Source: an uncultured SAR86 cluster bacterium
Lineage (GTDB): Bacteria > Pseudomonadota > Gammaproteobacteria > Magnimaribacterales > D2472
NCBI GenBank assembly: GCA_902610905.1
Contig: CACLXS010000006.1
Span: forward strand, 1 to 51,335
Length of the DNA: 51,335 nucleotides
Direction: 5' to 3'
The notes under the pieces were generated by a model. The model was given only the letters and a program-made list of their open reading frames with translations. It made no database searches and was not told the origin of the DNA. The position numbers and the translations under genes are program-made. Numbering within the stretch: position 1 is the first letter of the stretch; every line of letters starts with the position of its first letter. This document shows, one piece after another, positions 29,252 through 37,824 of this stretch.

Positions 29252-29946
29252 AACAAATTATAGCAATTGGTGGCGGAGGGTTCGGAAGAGAAATCAAAGA
29301 TCTCAAAATAGAAAAATATATTGTTGATCAATCTAAAGCTAGAACACCTAAAATTTGTTTTATACCAACTGCTACAGGCGATGATCAAGCTTATATAGAT
29401 ACTTTTTATAAAGCTTTTAATTCATTGGGATGCATAACTTCTCATATTAATTTTTTTAAAAGAACAATTAATCTTAAAGAACATATCTTAGATCAAGATA
29501 TTATTTATGTTGGTGGCGGTAATACTAAAAGCATGTTAGCAGTTTGGAGAGAATGGAATCTAGATTTAATTTTAAAACAAGCATATAAAAACAATATTAT
29601 TATGAGTGGTGTAAGTGCTGGAGCAATATGTTGGTTTGAAAAAGGAATAACAGATTCATGGAAAAACCATCAATCAATTCTTCCTTGTCTTGGATTTGTG
29701 GAAGGAGTCTGCTGTCCTCATTACGATGAAGAGCCTGAAAGAATACCTTTTGTAAAAGAAATACTTGAAGCAAAAAAAATTGATGAATGCATTGCTATTG
29801 AAGGCTATTGTGCTCTTCATTTAATAAATGATTCTCCTAAATTCTCTATTAGCTTTAAAAATAAAGCCGATACCCATTCTGTTGTATGTAATAATGACAA
29901 GATATTACATAAATCATTATTAGGTGTAGAAAAAAAGATAATATGA
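29248..29946 (+). CDS. Peptidase E-like (S51 family) protein
   Basis: 232 residues with the glutamine-amidotransferase-like fold. The N-terminal IAIGGGGF, central YVGGGNTKSML and the nucleophile elbow GVSAGAICWF (Ser123) are classic S51 features. The His region near CCPHYDEEP also fits. Family members are aspartyl dipeptidases or related cyanophycin/isopeptide hydrolases acting in the cytoplasm. It overlaps the nuclease gene (ATGA) and the next membrane gene (ATGA), so translation is coupled. The exact peptide substrate is not evident. Confidence 0.86.
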   Translation: MKQIIAIGGGGFGREIKDLKIEKYIVDQSKARTPKICFIPTATGDDQAYIDTFYKAFNSLGCITSHINFFKRTINLKEHILDQDIIYVGGGNTKSMLAVWREWNLDLILKQAYKNNIIMSGVSAGAICWFEKGITDSWKNHQSILPCLGFVEGVCCPHYDEEPERIPFVKEILEAKKIDECIAIEGYCALHLINDSPKFSISFKNKADTHSVVCNNDKILHKSLLGVEKKII

Positions 29947-30320
29947 AAATAGCAAATATATTGTCAATTATATTAGCTTTAATCCTAGGCATAATCTCTT
30001 TGCAATGGATATTCTCTCCAGAAGAGGCAGCAAATTCACTAGGTATGATTTATATGGAAGGGGATGCAAGGAATACTCAAGTTAGGGACTTTACAGCTTT
30101 TTTTCTTGGCACTGCCATAATGTCATTTCTCTCTTTTATAACTAAACAATATCAATGGATACTTAGTGCAGGAATAATTTATTTAGTTGCTGCTATCTTC
30201 AATGTTTTGACATCCATTAATTATGAAACTGATATTGCAGTTGCATCATTAATATCTGAAATAATATTTACATTTATGGCATTTACAGCCGCATACATTT
30301 ATAAGAAAAATAATTTATAA
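29943..30320 (+). CDS. Small four-helix membrane protein, paralogous to the C-terminal half of the protein at 39709
   Basis: 125 residues with four membrane segments. Marks are WIFSPEEAANSLGM, RDFTAFFLGTA and AGIIYLVAAIFNV. The protein at 39709-40539 carries WVFTPESAAADYGF, RDFTSFFISTF and AGIIYYGAAVFNL in the same order, so the two share a domain. I do not recognise a named family with certainty; DUF4345-like proteins look similar in size. It overlaps the peptidase gene by four bases and converges on the nitroreductase gene with a short overlap. Confidence 0.7.
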   Translation: MKIANILSIILALILGIISLQWIFSPEEAANSLGMIYMEGDARNTQVRDFTAFFLGTAIMSFLSFITKQYQWILSAGIIYLVAAIFNVLTSINYETDIAVASLISEIIFTFMAFTAAYIYKKNNL

Positions 30321-30866
30321 ATAGCTAATATAATCGTTGATATCTAATTCAGGTATTTTTTTATTAGTGCCTTCAGCAGTTCCAACATAAATATAACCAA
30401 GAATTTCCTGGTTATCAGTAAGATTTAATTTTGAAGCAATATATGGATTAAATGCAAGCTTGCCAGTTCTCCATATTGCTGAATATCCTAATGCACTTAA
30501 AGAGAGGAGTATATTTTGAGCAGATGCTGCAGTTGATAATTTTTGTTCAATACCTGGAACTTTTGGATGATCTTTAAACGTGCTTACTAGAATAATAATC
30601 ATTGGAGCTCTAAATGGAGCATTTTTATACTTAGTTATAATTTCATCTTTAATGTTTGGGATTGTTTTAGCATATTCTTCAAAAATTTTTGAAAGTTCCT
30701 TAATTCCATCCCCTGTAACTTGAATAAAACTACTAGGCCTTAACCAGGCATGATCTGGAGCTCGCAAGGCTGCTTTATAAACTTTATTCATTTCTTCATT
30801 TGAAGGATAAGGTTCTTTTAATAATCTTGCTGAGACTCTATTTAATATATTATCTATTGCATCCAT
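30315..30866 (-). CDS. Nitroreductase family protein, YdjA-like
   Basis: 183 residues, the exact length of E. coli YdjA. The flavin-binding start NRVSARLLKEP (family R-x-S), the RAPDHAWLRPSSF segment, NAPFRAPMIII, and GYSAIWRTGKLAF follow the YdjA pattern closely. These small FMN proteins reduce nitro compounds in vitro; the true substrate is unknown. ATG at 30866 diverges from the 51-aa protein. Confidence 0.9.
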   Translation of the reverse strand: MDAIDNILNRVSARLLKEPYPSNEEMNKVYKAALRAPDHAWLRPSSFIQVTGDGIKELSKIFEEYAKTIPNIKDEIITKYKNAPFRAPMIIILVSTFKDHPKVPGIEQKLSTAASAQNILLSLSALGYSAIWRTGKLAFNPYIASKLNLTDNQEILGYIYVGTAEGTNKKIPELDINDYISYL

Positions 30867-30918
30867 GTGTAGTTTTATTATATAAATTAGATAGTCTAAT
30901 TATATATAGGAAATCCAT

Positions 30919-31074
30919 ATGATGTATCAGATCGGTTTGATTTTAATATTGGTTGTTATAGCTTTAATTGTTGCTAAAAAATATAGAAATAATGATGATA
31001 ACTCTGAACAACTTATTTATGAAGATGAGATGAATGATGAAGAGTTAAAAGAATTAGATGATGAAATAAATTAA
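30919..31074 (+). CDS. 51-aa single-pass membrane protein with acidic tail
   Basis: The ATG at 30919 follows ATAGGAAATCCAT. Residues 3-19 (YQIGLILILVVIALIVA) are hydrophobic, KKYR follows, and the last 30 residues are strongly acidic (Asp/Glu in more than half of the positions after 35). Its stop overlaps the stop of the convergent BCCT2 gene by four bases. No family recognised. The N-out or N-in topology and a regulatory role for the acidic tail are open. A good RBS and clean fit between neighbours support it. Confidence 0.6.
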   Translation: MMYQIGLILILVVIALIVAKKYRNNDDNSEQLIYEDEMNDEELKELDDEIN

Positions 31075-32552
31075 TTAGCTACTTCTTTTTCAAAAGATCT
31101 ATAAAGTTCTCTACATGCAAAAACAGTTATTATTGAAAAAGGTATCCCAAATATAACAACTGCTGTTTGTAGAGCTCCCAGTCCTCCAGCTTTTAATAAT
31201 ACAGCAGCCAAAACACCTAAAAGTGTTGCCCAAGTAATTCTTGAAATTAATGGTGAATCACCATTAATTTCTGCACCTTTTTTTGAAGAAAGCATAGAAG
31301 CAACTAAAGCACCTGAGTCAGAAGATGTAACAAAAAATGTAACAATTACAAACAAAGTCAAGACAGATAGTATTAATGAAAATGGAAATGCATCATATAA
31401 AACAAATAATGCAGTCGTTACATCATCACTTACAGCATTGGCTATATTCCCTATATTATTTAAAACTTGATAAATTGCTGCATTACCAAAAACCCCCATC
31501 CAAATAAAAACAATTAAAGAAGGAACAAACAAAACACCAATTACAAACTCTTTAACTGTTCTACCAAATGAAATTCTAGCAATAAACAGTGAAACAAAAG
31601 GCGCCCATGCAAACCACCAGCTAAAATAAAATAATGTATAGCCATTTTGATAGACCGTTGAGTCATATGCCTCTGTCCATGTCGCAAGCTGAATTAATTG
31701 ATTTAAATACACACCTGCATTTTGAATTACAGAATTAAGAATAAATAATGTTGGACCTAAAATTAATATAGCTAACAATAAAATTCCTGCAATCGTTATA
31801 TTTAATTGTGATAGTCTTTTGATGCCTTTATCCAGACCTAATGAAACACTTATTAATCCTAAAATTGTTATTAAGACTATTATTATCATTTCACTAATTT
31901 CAAGATTAAAGACATAATTTAAACCTCCACTTATTTGAGATGCACCTAAGCCTAATGAGGTTGCTATTCCAGTGATGGTGGTAAGAATTGCAATGATATC
32001 TATAGAAGCTGCCATAAGCTTATTGTTTTCAATTGATGAACCTAATAAGGAGCTAACTCTGAATGGCTTATTTCTATTATATGATGCATATGCTATGCAC
32101 AGTCCAAGAGCAGAATATATGGCCCAACCATGTAAACCCCAATGAAGATTGGCTAAGCTTAATGCTTTACTGGCATTATATGAAAGATTACCTTCAATCA
32201 TTCCAGGGTAATCATTTAAATTACCAATAGGTTCGGCTACTCCATAGAACAGAAGACCAATGCCCAAACCTGCACTAAACAACATTGCAATCCAACTTTT
32301 ATAAGAATAGGCCGGATTAGCATTAGTGCCACCAAGCTTAATATCTTTAAATTTACTAAATACTAGATATGTAGAAAATATTAAAAAGCCATTAGCAATA
32401 ACAATTATCAACCAACCCAAGTATTCGGATAGAAATAGTTGTGTAGATGAAAAAAAAGCCGATGATGCATCTAAATTTAAGTAAACAATAAAAGTAACTA
32501 TTATTAAAAGCAGGACTGATATTAAAAATCTGGGTTTGTTAAGGTTTTTCAT
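31071..32552 (-). CDS. BCCT-family transporter, copy 2
   Basis: 493 residues with 12 membrane segments. The canonical signature is present: SAGLGIGLLFYGVAEP in TM3 and the Trp-rich FSWWFAWAPFVSLFIARIS of TM8, followed by FGRTVKEF and MGVFGN. The family takes up betaine, choline, carnitine or DMSP-like solutes with Na+ or H+. The SDSGALVASMLSS segment near the end is typical as well. It diverges from TBDR3 over 213 bases. A pairing of outer-membrane receptor and inner-membrane carrier is suggested by position only. Confidence 0.95.
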   Translation of the reverse strand: MKNLNKPRFLISVLLLIIVTFIVYLNLDASSAFFSSTQLFLSEYLGWLIIVIANGFLIFSTYLVFSKFKDIKLGGTNANPAYSYKSWIAMLFSAGLGIGLLFYGVAEPIGNLNDYPGMIEGNLSYNASKALSLANLHWGLHGWAIYSALGLCIAYASYNRNKPFRVSSLLGSSIENNKLMAASIDIIAILTTITGIATSLGLGASQISGGLNYVFNLEISEMIIIVLITILGLISVSLGLDKGIKRLSQLNITIAGILLLAILILGPTLFILNSVIQNAGVYLNQLIQLATWTEAYDSTVYQNGYTLFYFSWWFAWAPFVSLFIARISFGRTVKEFVIGVLFVPSLIVFIWMGVFGNAAIYQVLNNIGNIANAVSDDVTTALFVLYDAFPFSLILSVLTLFVIVTFFVTSSDSGALVASMLSSKKGAEINGDSPLISRITWATLLGVLAAVLLKAGGLGALQTAVVIFGIPFSIITVFACRELYRSFEKEVAN

Positions 32553-32616
32553 TTTTTATTTTTTAGTGAAACATAAAATATGCTATTTATCTAGAAATTT
32601 AATAGACTTAATAAAT

Positions 32617-32644
32617 TTGCATACTTATTATTTACTGTTATTAT
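32617..32644 (+). promoter_or_regulatory. Candidate promoter for TBDR3
   Basis: TTGCAT (32617-32622) and TATTAT (32639-32644) are 16 bases apart. The leader would then be about 115 bases long. It includes two G-runs (TTGGGGGAAACAGGGGAC) that I cannot explain. Confidence 0.35.
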
Positions 32645-32765
32645 AGACTCAAGACCGATTTACAGAAATTGCTGGTCGTTAAATAAAGCTAAACTTCTCT
32701 TGGGGGAAACAGGGGACATCTTTATTTATTCGCAATTTATAATAACTATAAATAGGGAATTATAT

Positions 32766-35249
32766 ATGTTTAATTTAGATAAAGTAAAAGAACAACTTTC
32801 TAAATACTCAAACAAACTATCTATTGGTATTCTTGGTTCAGTAGCTGCTATTGTTCCACAGACTGCTGAATCACAAGATAGGCAAATTGAGGAAGTCGTT
32901 GTTTCTGCTACTAAAAAAGATGAAAGTGCTTCAGATATACCTGTAACCGTTACAGCTCTTACTGAAGATACTTTAAAAGAAATGAATGTTTCAAACTTTG
33001 ATGAGTACGTAGAGTATTTACCAAATGTTACTTCAGGTGGAAGAGGTCCTGGACAGTCAACTATCTACATTAGAGGTTTGGCAGTTGATCCAGTGAACGT
33101 TTTCTTATCTGCTGCACAAGGATCAGCTCCAAATGTCGCACTTTATTTAGATGAACAACCAGTTCAAGTTCCTGGTCGTAATTTAGATGTATATGTAGCT
33201 GATATGGAACGTATTGAAGTTCTTCCTGGACCACAAGGAACTCTTTTTGGAGCAAGTTCACAGGCTGGTACTGTTAGACTTATTACTAATAAACCTAAAT
33301 TTGAAGTTTCTGAAAGTGGCTTTAATGCATCTCTTTTTAATACCCACAATGGTGACATGAGCTCATCATTTGATGCCTTTATTAACGTGCCTGTAAGTGA
33401 TACATGGGCAATAAGAGGTGTTCTATATAATGCTAATAATGGAGGTTATATAGATAACGTAGCTGGTGTATGGAGCTCTGAAGGTAAAGGTGGTTTTGGC
33501 GGACCTTTAGGAAATTATGCTAATGCATCTTCGTATGTTGAAACTTCTAATAATCATTTAGTAGAGACTGATTTTAATGATTCTTCATATGAAGGATTTA
33601 GAATTTCATCAGCTCATACAATCAATGATGATTGGGATCTCTTAATTAGTCACATGGATCAGACAATTGAAGCTGATGGTGTATGGGACTACGATCCTGC
33701 TGTCGGTGATCTTCAAGTACAAAGATATGTCCCAGACACATTAGAAGATTCTTTCTCACAAACATCTATTACCCTTGAAGGTAGACTTGGTAAGCTAGAT
33801 GTTGTTTATACAGGTTCTGTTCTTGATAGAGAGGCTGAGCAAACAGTGGATTACTCAGGTTACATTAATGTTGGTGGTTATATGCCATATTACACATGTA
33901 TATATGCATCAGCTACAAGCGCTGGATCATGTGGTGCTGGTACAGTTCAGGTAGATCTATTAGATAATAATGAAAGAACCACCCACGAGTTTAGGGTTTC
34001 CTCAAACGAACTTAATGAACTACCTTTCTCTTATACTGCAGGTGTATTTATAGAAGAAAGCAATCTTAAAACTCAAAATGATTATGGATATCTTGGATTT
34101 TTAGACTCCTATCCAAGTGTAGGGCCAAACCCTATAATAACTGGAGTATATGCTAATAATCCAAACCCAAGATCCCCTGAATATAGATTTTTCAATGATA
34201 TTGAAAGAAATGATGAACAAACAGCATTCTTTGCTGAGTTAACATTCCCTTTAACTGAAAAATTAGATCTTCTTTTTGGAGCTCGTAACTATGACTTAGA
34301 TATAGATTACAAAGGTCAATCCAAATTTGGTGGGTTGATTGTTCAGGATGAATGGGGAAGAAATTATGATACTTCTGGTGGTCACACCGACCAGCCGTTA
34401 AATCTTTCTGATACTATAACTAAATTTACAGCTAGTTATAAAGTTGATGACGATACATTAGTCTACTTTACTCAATCCGAGGGTTATAGACCTGGTGGAT
34501 ATAACAGGGGTGGTGGTCTTGTGAATTCATGTGCTAATAGAGATCCTTCTGCTGATGGATATTGTGGTGAAGGAGCTGGAGAAAACTTCAGAGCTAATGT
34601 AAGTACCACTTTTGAGTCTGATGAAGTATTAAATACAGAATTGGGCATCAAAACTGTTGTTGCAGATGGAACAATGAGAATTAATGCTACCTACTATATG
34701 GTTGAGTGGACAGATATCCAAGTTTCACAATTTGATCCAACTAATATCTCAATCTTAACATTTGTTGAAAATGCTGCTGATGCTGACATTAGTGGTTTTG
34801 AAGCTGATGTATTGTGGTATCCGGCTGACAATTGGACAATTGCTGCTGCATTATCATTGAATGATACAGAGATAGTGAAAGATGTTTCTCAAACAGTGCC
34901 TATAGTAGATATCGGCAGTCCTTTACCATTATCACCTGATAGACAATACAATATTAGGTTAAGAAGAGATGGTACATTTAAAGGCAATCCATCCTATACA
35001 CAGTTTGCATTCAAAAGTGCATCAGAAACTTATAATTCTTTTGAATCTGCTAAGGTATTAGAACAAGCTGATTATCAAGTACTTGATTTAGCTTTCGGAA
35101 TGACCTTAAATGATACGGATATCGAGTTCTTTGTAAGAAACCTTACTGATGAAAGAGCAAATCTTTATTATAACGATCAAGATGATATTCCGAGAATTAC
35201 AACGAATAGACCAAGAAATATGGGTGTCCGTATTTCTCGTAAATTCTAA
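32766..35249 (+). CDS. TonB-dependent receptor TBDR3
   Basis: 827 residues from ATG 32766, which has AATAGGGAATTAT upstream. A TTG-initiated extension to 32700 exists but lies in the G-rich leader and is rejected. The N-terminus resembles TBDR2: a long polar stretch, a weak hydrophobic part (LSIGILGSVAAIVPQ), then IEEVVVSATKKDE. The plug has LPNVTSGGRGPGQSTIYIRG and LPGPQGTLFGASSQAGTVRL. The barrel ends in VRISRKF. At the loop matching the Tyr-rich one of TBDR2 it has YTCIYASATSAGSCG, again with two Cys. The ligand is unknown; BCCT2 and TPR-ST2 flank it. Confidence 0.94.
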   Translation: MFNLDKVKEQLSKYSNKLSIGILGSVAAIVPQTAESQDRQIEEVVVSATKKDESASDIPVTVTALTEDTLKEMNVSNFDEYVEYLPNVTSGGRGPGQSTIYIRGLAVDPVNVFLSAAQGSAPNVALYLDEQPVQVPGRNLDVYVADMERIEVLPGPQGTLFGASSQAGTVRLITNKPKFEVSESGFNASLFNTHNGDMSSSFDAFINVPVSDTWAIRGVLYNANNGGYIDNVAGVWSSEGKGGFGGPLGNYANASSYVETSNNHLVETDFNDSSYEGFRISSAHTINDDWDLLISHMDQTIEADGVWDYDPAVGDLQVQRYVPDTLEDSFSQTSITLEGRLGKLDVVYTGSVLDREAEQTVDYSGYINVGGYMPYYTCIYASATSAGSCGAGTVQVDLLDNNERTTHEFRVSSNELNELPFSYTAGVFIEESNLKTQNDYGYLGFLDSYPSVGPNPIITGVYANNPNPRSPEYRFFNDIERNDEQTAFFAELTFPLTEKLDLLFGARNYDLDIDYKGQSKFGGLIVQDEWGRNYDTSGGHTDQPLNLSDTITKFTASYKVDDDTLVYFTQSEGYRPGGYNRGGGLVNSCANRDPSADGYCGEGAGENFRANVSTTFESDEVLNTELGIKTVVADGTMRINATYYMVEWTDIQVSQFDPTNISILTFVENAADADISGFEADVLWYPADNWTIAAALSLNDTEIVKDVSQTVPIVDIGSPLPLSPDRQYNIRLRRDGTFKGNPSYTQFAFKSASETYNSFESAKVLEQADYQVLDLAFGMTLNDTDIEFFVRNLTDERANLYYNDQDDIPRITTNRPRNMGVRISRKF

Positions 35250-35267
35250 GTAAAGCGTATAGAATTT

Positions 35268-35296
35268 AAAGGCCAGTATTAACTGGCCTTTTTTTA
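35268..35296 (+). terminator. Terminator after TBDR3
   Basis: A perfect 10-bp stem AAAGGCCAGT / ACTGGCCTTT has a 4-nt loop and seven T. Its design matches the terminator after the Oar-like receptor. The TPR-ST2 ATG follows six bases after the T run. Confidence 0.93.
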
Positions 35297-35301
35297 TATT
35301 A

Positions 35302-37257
35302 ATGAAAACTGATAATAAGATAAATCAAAAAATACGTGATTTAATATCTGCAAAAGATTTTGATAAATCTCTAATATTTATTGAAGCTAATAAAGATAAA
35401 CTAAGTGAACTAGATTATTGGTTTTATATATCAGTTAATCTTAGATATTTAGAACGCTTTCAAGACGCTTTAGCATCTTTATCAAAGCTAATAAAGATAG
35501 ACAGCACATATGGTCGAGCATATCAAGAATATGGACATAACTACGTAAAACTAAATAAAAAAGATTTAGCATTGAAAGCTTATACAAGAGCTGTTAACTA
35601 CAATCCATCTTTACAAGCATCATGGCTAGGAATTCTTGGATTAGATAATGCTACCGAAGATATTATTAATTTAGCAAATAAAAATATTATATATTTAAAA
35701 AACTTGCCCCCAGAACTTAAATCAGTTTTAAGTTTTATACATGAAGGAAAACTCAAAAAAGCTGACGACTTATGCAGATTTTATTTACAAAACTCACCTC
35801 ATCATATTGATGGTATGAAATTATTAGCTACTATTTGTTCAGAATTACATGTTTATGATGATGCAGAATTTCTATTAGAAAGTTGTCTAGAGTTTGAGTC
35901 AGACAACTTAGATACATTAATTCAATATATAAATATTTTAATAAAAAGACAGAAATATGGATCAGCTCTTGAACATGCAAAAATAATGTATAGTAAATTT
36001 CCCAATGATATAAATGCTGAAATTACATATGCTGTCACACTCCAACAAACCGATAATCAAATAGAAGCATTAGACCTTTATAAAAAAATTCTAAAGAAAA
36101 ACCCTGCAAACTATCAACTTCATTTGTCTTGTGGACATTTATATAAAAATTTTGGTGTGATTGAAAATTCAATAATTTCATATAAAAAGTCATACGAAAT
36201 TAATAATTTCTGTGGTGATGCTTATTGGAGTTTAGCAAATCTAAAAACTTATAATTTTGATGATAGTGAAATAAAAAAACTAGAGGAAATGGTTTTAGAT
36301 GAATATATAAATGATGAAGAAAAGATATACATGCATTTTGCTTTAGGAAAAGCTTACGAGGATGCAACTGAGTATGAAAGATCCTTCAGTCATTATAAAA
36401 AAGGAAATGATTTAAAACTTCCATATACTAAATATAAGACCAAAGACTTTATAATTGAATGTTCCAATCAAAAAGAAGTTTGTACGGAAGACCTATTTAA
36501 CATAAAAAAAGATTGGGGAAATTCATCAAATGAACCAATTTTTATTCTTGGTCTTCCAAGAGTTGGATCTACATTGGTTGAGCAAATACTTGCCTCTCAT
36601 AGCATGGTTGATGCCACGCATGAATTACCAAATATACTTGCAATATCACATAAATTAAATTTAAGGAGAGCTCAAGATAAAGAATCTCGCTATCCAGATA
36701 TACTTTTATCTTTATCAGCTCCTCAATTTAAACTAATTGGTGAGAACTATATAAATGATTCAGAAGTCTTCAGAAAAGATGGGGTATATTTTATAGATAA
36801 AATGCCTAATAATTTTAGGCATATTGGGTTAATTAAGCTAATTTTACCAAATGCAAAAATTATTGATATTAGAAGAAATTCTATGTCAGCTTGTTTTTCA
36901 TGTTACAAACAGCTATTTGCAGAGGGCCAAGAATTTACTTATAGCTTCGAAAGGTTAGGTAATTATTATAATAATTATATTGATCTTATGGATCATTGGA
37001 ATAAAGTTTTACCCAATCAAATACTTTCAGTCAATTATGAAGATCTTGTAAATAATTTTGAATTTACAGTAAAAGAAATATTAGATTATTGTAAATTACC
37101 TTTTGAAGATGCATGTATAGAATTTTATAAAAGTAAAAGGTCTGTAAAAACTCCAAGTGCTCAACAGGTTCGTCAACCCATTTACACATCTGGTTTAGAT
37201 TATTGGAAAAATTATGATCCTTATCTAGATGAACTTAAAAAACATCTAAATTATTAA
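35302..37257 (+). CDS. TPR-repeat sulfotransferase, copy 2
   Basis: 651 residues and a clear paralogue of the protein at 26611. TPR units fill about 1-390 (FQDALASLSKLIKIDSTYGR, KKDLALKAYTRAVNYNP). The sulfotransferase domain has the PAPS motif GLPRVGST at 417-424, DKMPNNFRHIGLIKLILPN, and RRNSMSACFSCYKQLFAEGQ. The end carries PSAQQVRQPIY like copy 1. It begins right behind the TBDR3 terminator and has no Shine-Dalgarno, so it is either read by leakage or has a promoter inside the receptor gene. The acceptor is unknown. Confidence 0.88.
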   Translation: MKTDNKINQKIRDLISAKDFDKSLIFIEANKDKLSELDYWFYISVNLRYLERFQDALASLSKLIKIDSTYGRAYQEYGHNYVKLNKKDLALKAYTRAVNYNPSLQASWLGILGLDNATEDIINLANKNIIYLKNLPPELKSVLSFIHEGKLKKADDLCRFYLQNSPHHIDGMKLLATICSELHVYDDAEFLLESCLEFESDNLDTLIQYINILIKRQKYGSALEHAKIMYSKFPNDINAEITYAVTLQQTDNQIEALDLYKKILKKNPANYQLHLSCGHLYKNFGVIENSIISYKKSYEINNFCGDAYWSLANLKTYNFDDSEIKKLEEMVLDEYINDEEKIYMHFALGKAYEDATEYERSFSHYKKGNDLKLPYTKYKTKDFIIECSNQKEVCTEDLFNIKKDWGNSSNEPIFILGLPRVGSTLVEQILASHSMVDATHELPNILAISHKLNLRRAQDKESRYPDILLSLSAPQFKLIGENYINDSEVFRKDGVYFIDKMPNNFRHIGLIKLILPNAKIIDIRRNSMSACFSCYKQLFAEGQEFTYSFERLGNYYNNYIDLMDHWNKVLPNQILSVNYEDLVNNFEFTVKEILDYCKLPFEDACIEFYKSKRSVKTPSAQQVRQPIYTSGLDYWKNYDPYLDELKKHLNY

Positions 37258-37300
37258 AATTAATATAAAATAAATTGTTATAAATAATTTAGGAGAGTTT

Positions 37301-37681
37301 ATGTCAGATCTAATTATATGTGTTGGATTTTTTTATTTAATCCACTTGTTTTTAACTATGACTTTATCGCTACACAAGGTTCCACTTGTTCAGTGGACGT
37401 ATACCGGTGGTGATATTTCAAATATGACACCATTATCATCTCGAATGGCTTCAGCTAGTGATAATCTAAGACAATCACTGCCAGTTTTTCTTGCATTTGC
37501 ACTTTTATCAATAATATTAAATGTTGATAATTTAATGTTGGCTCAATCTTGGTTTGGCTTAAGAATTTTATATCTTTTAGGGGCAATCCTTAATTTATAT
37601 CAATACAAGTTAATAAGACCAATAATATGGATACCGTCCATAGTAATTTTGGTACTTATGGGATGTAATTTATGTATTTAA
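37301..37681 (+). CDS. MAPEG-family membrane protein
   Basis: 126 residues with four membrane segments. The Arg-rich loop SSRMASASDNLRQSLPVFLAFAL and the LGAILNLYQYKLIRP segment match the MAPEG superfamily of glutathione-linked or related membrane enzymes. ATG at 37301 follows TTTAGGAGAGTTT, a strong RBS. It stands alone behind TPR-ST2. Bacterial members mostly have no known substrate. Confidence 0.8.
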   Translation: MSDLIICVGFFYLIHLFLTMTLSLHKVPLVQWTYTGGDISNMTPLSSRMASASDNLRQSLPVFLAFALLSIILNVDNLMLAQSWFGLRILYLLGAILNLYQYKLIRPIIWIPSIVILVLMGCNLCI

Positions 37682-37683
37682 GT

Positions 37684-37719
37684 TTTGATGGCAGGAAAGG
37701 GGATGATCCTGCCATCAAA
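37684..37719 (+). other. Perfect 13-bp hairpin in the MAPEG 3' UTR
   Basis: TTTGATGGCAGGA (37684-37696) pairs without mismatch with TCCTGCCATCAAA (37707-37719), leaving a 10-nt loop AAGGGGATGA. It begins three bases past the MAPEG stop codon. No T run follows on either strand, so it is not an ordinary terminator. Confidence 0.8.
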
Positions 37720-37796
37720 TGAAAGCATCTATTAGATATTGAGGAGTACTTTCTTTTGCTAATTTAGTTGACTGATATGAAGTTAACATTGAATAG

Positions 37797-37820
37797 ATGT
37801 TACATAAAGTAACATTTTTG
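37797..37820 (+). terminator. Probable terminator downstream of MAPEG
   Basis: A 7-bp stem ATGTTAC / GTAACAT with a 5-nt loop is followed by TTTTGTT. It would end the MAPEG transcript about 135 bases past the stop codon. The stem is AT-rich and so moderate in strength. Confidence 0.5.
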
Positions 37821-37824
37821 TTAA

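Noticed and set aside
32700-32765. TTG-started extension of TBDR3
   Set aside because: It adds leader-like sequence without a signal peptide; ATG 32766 has an RBS and aligns with the start of TBDR2.
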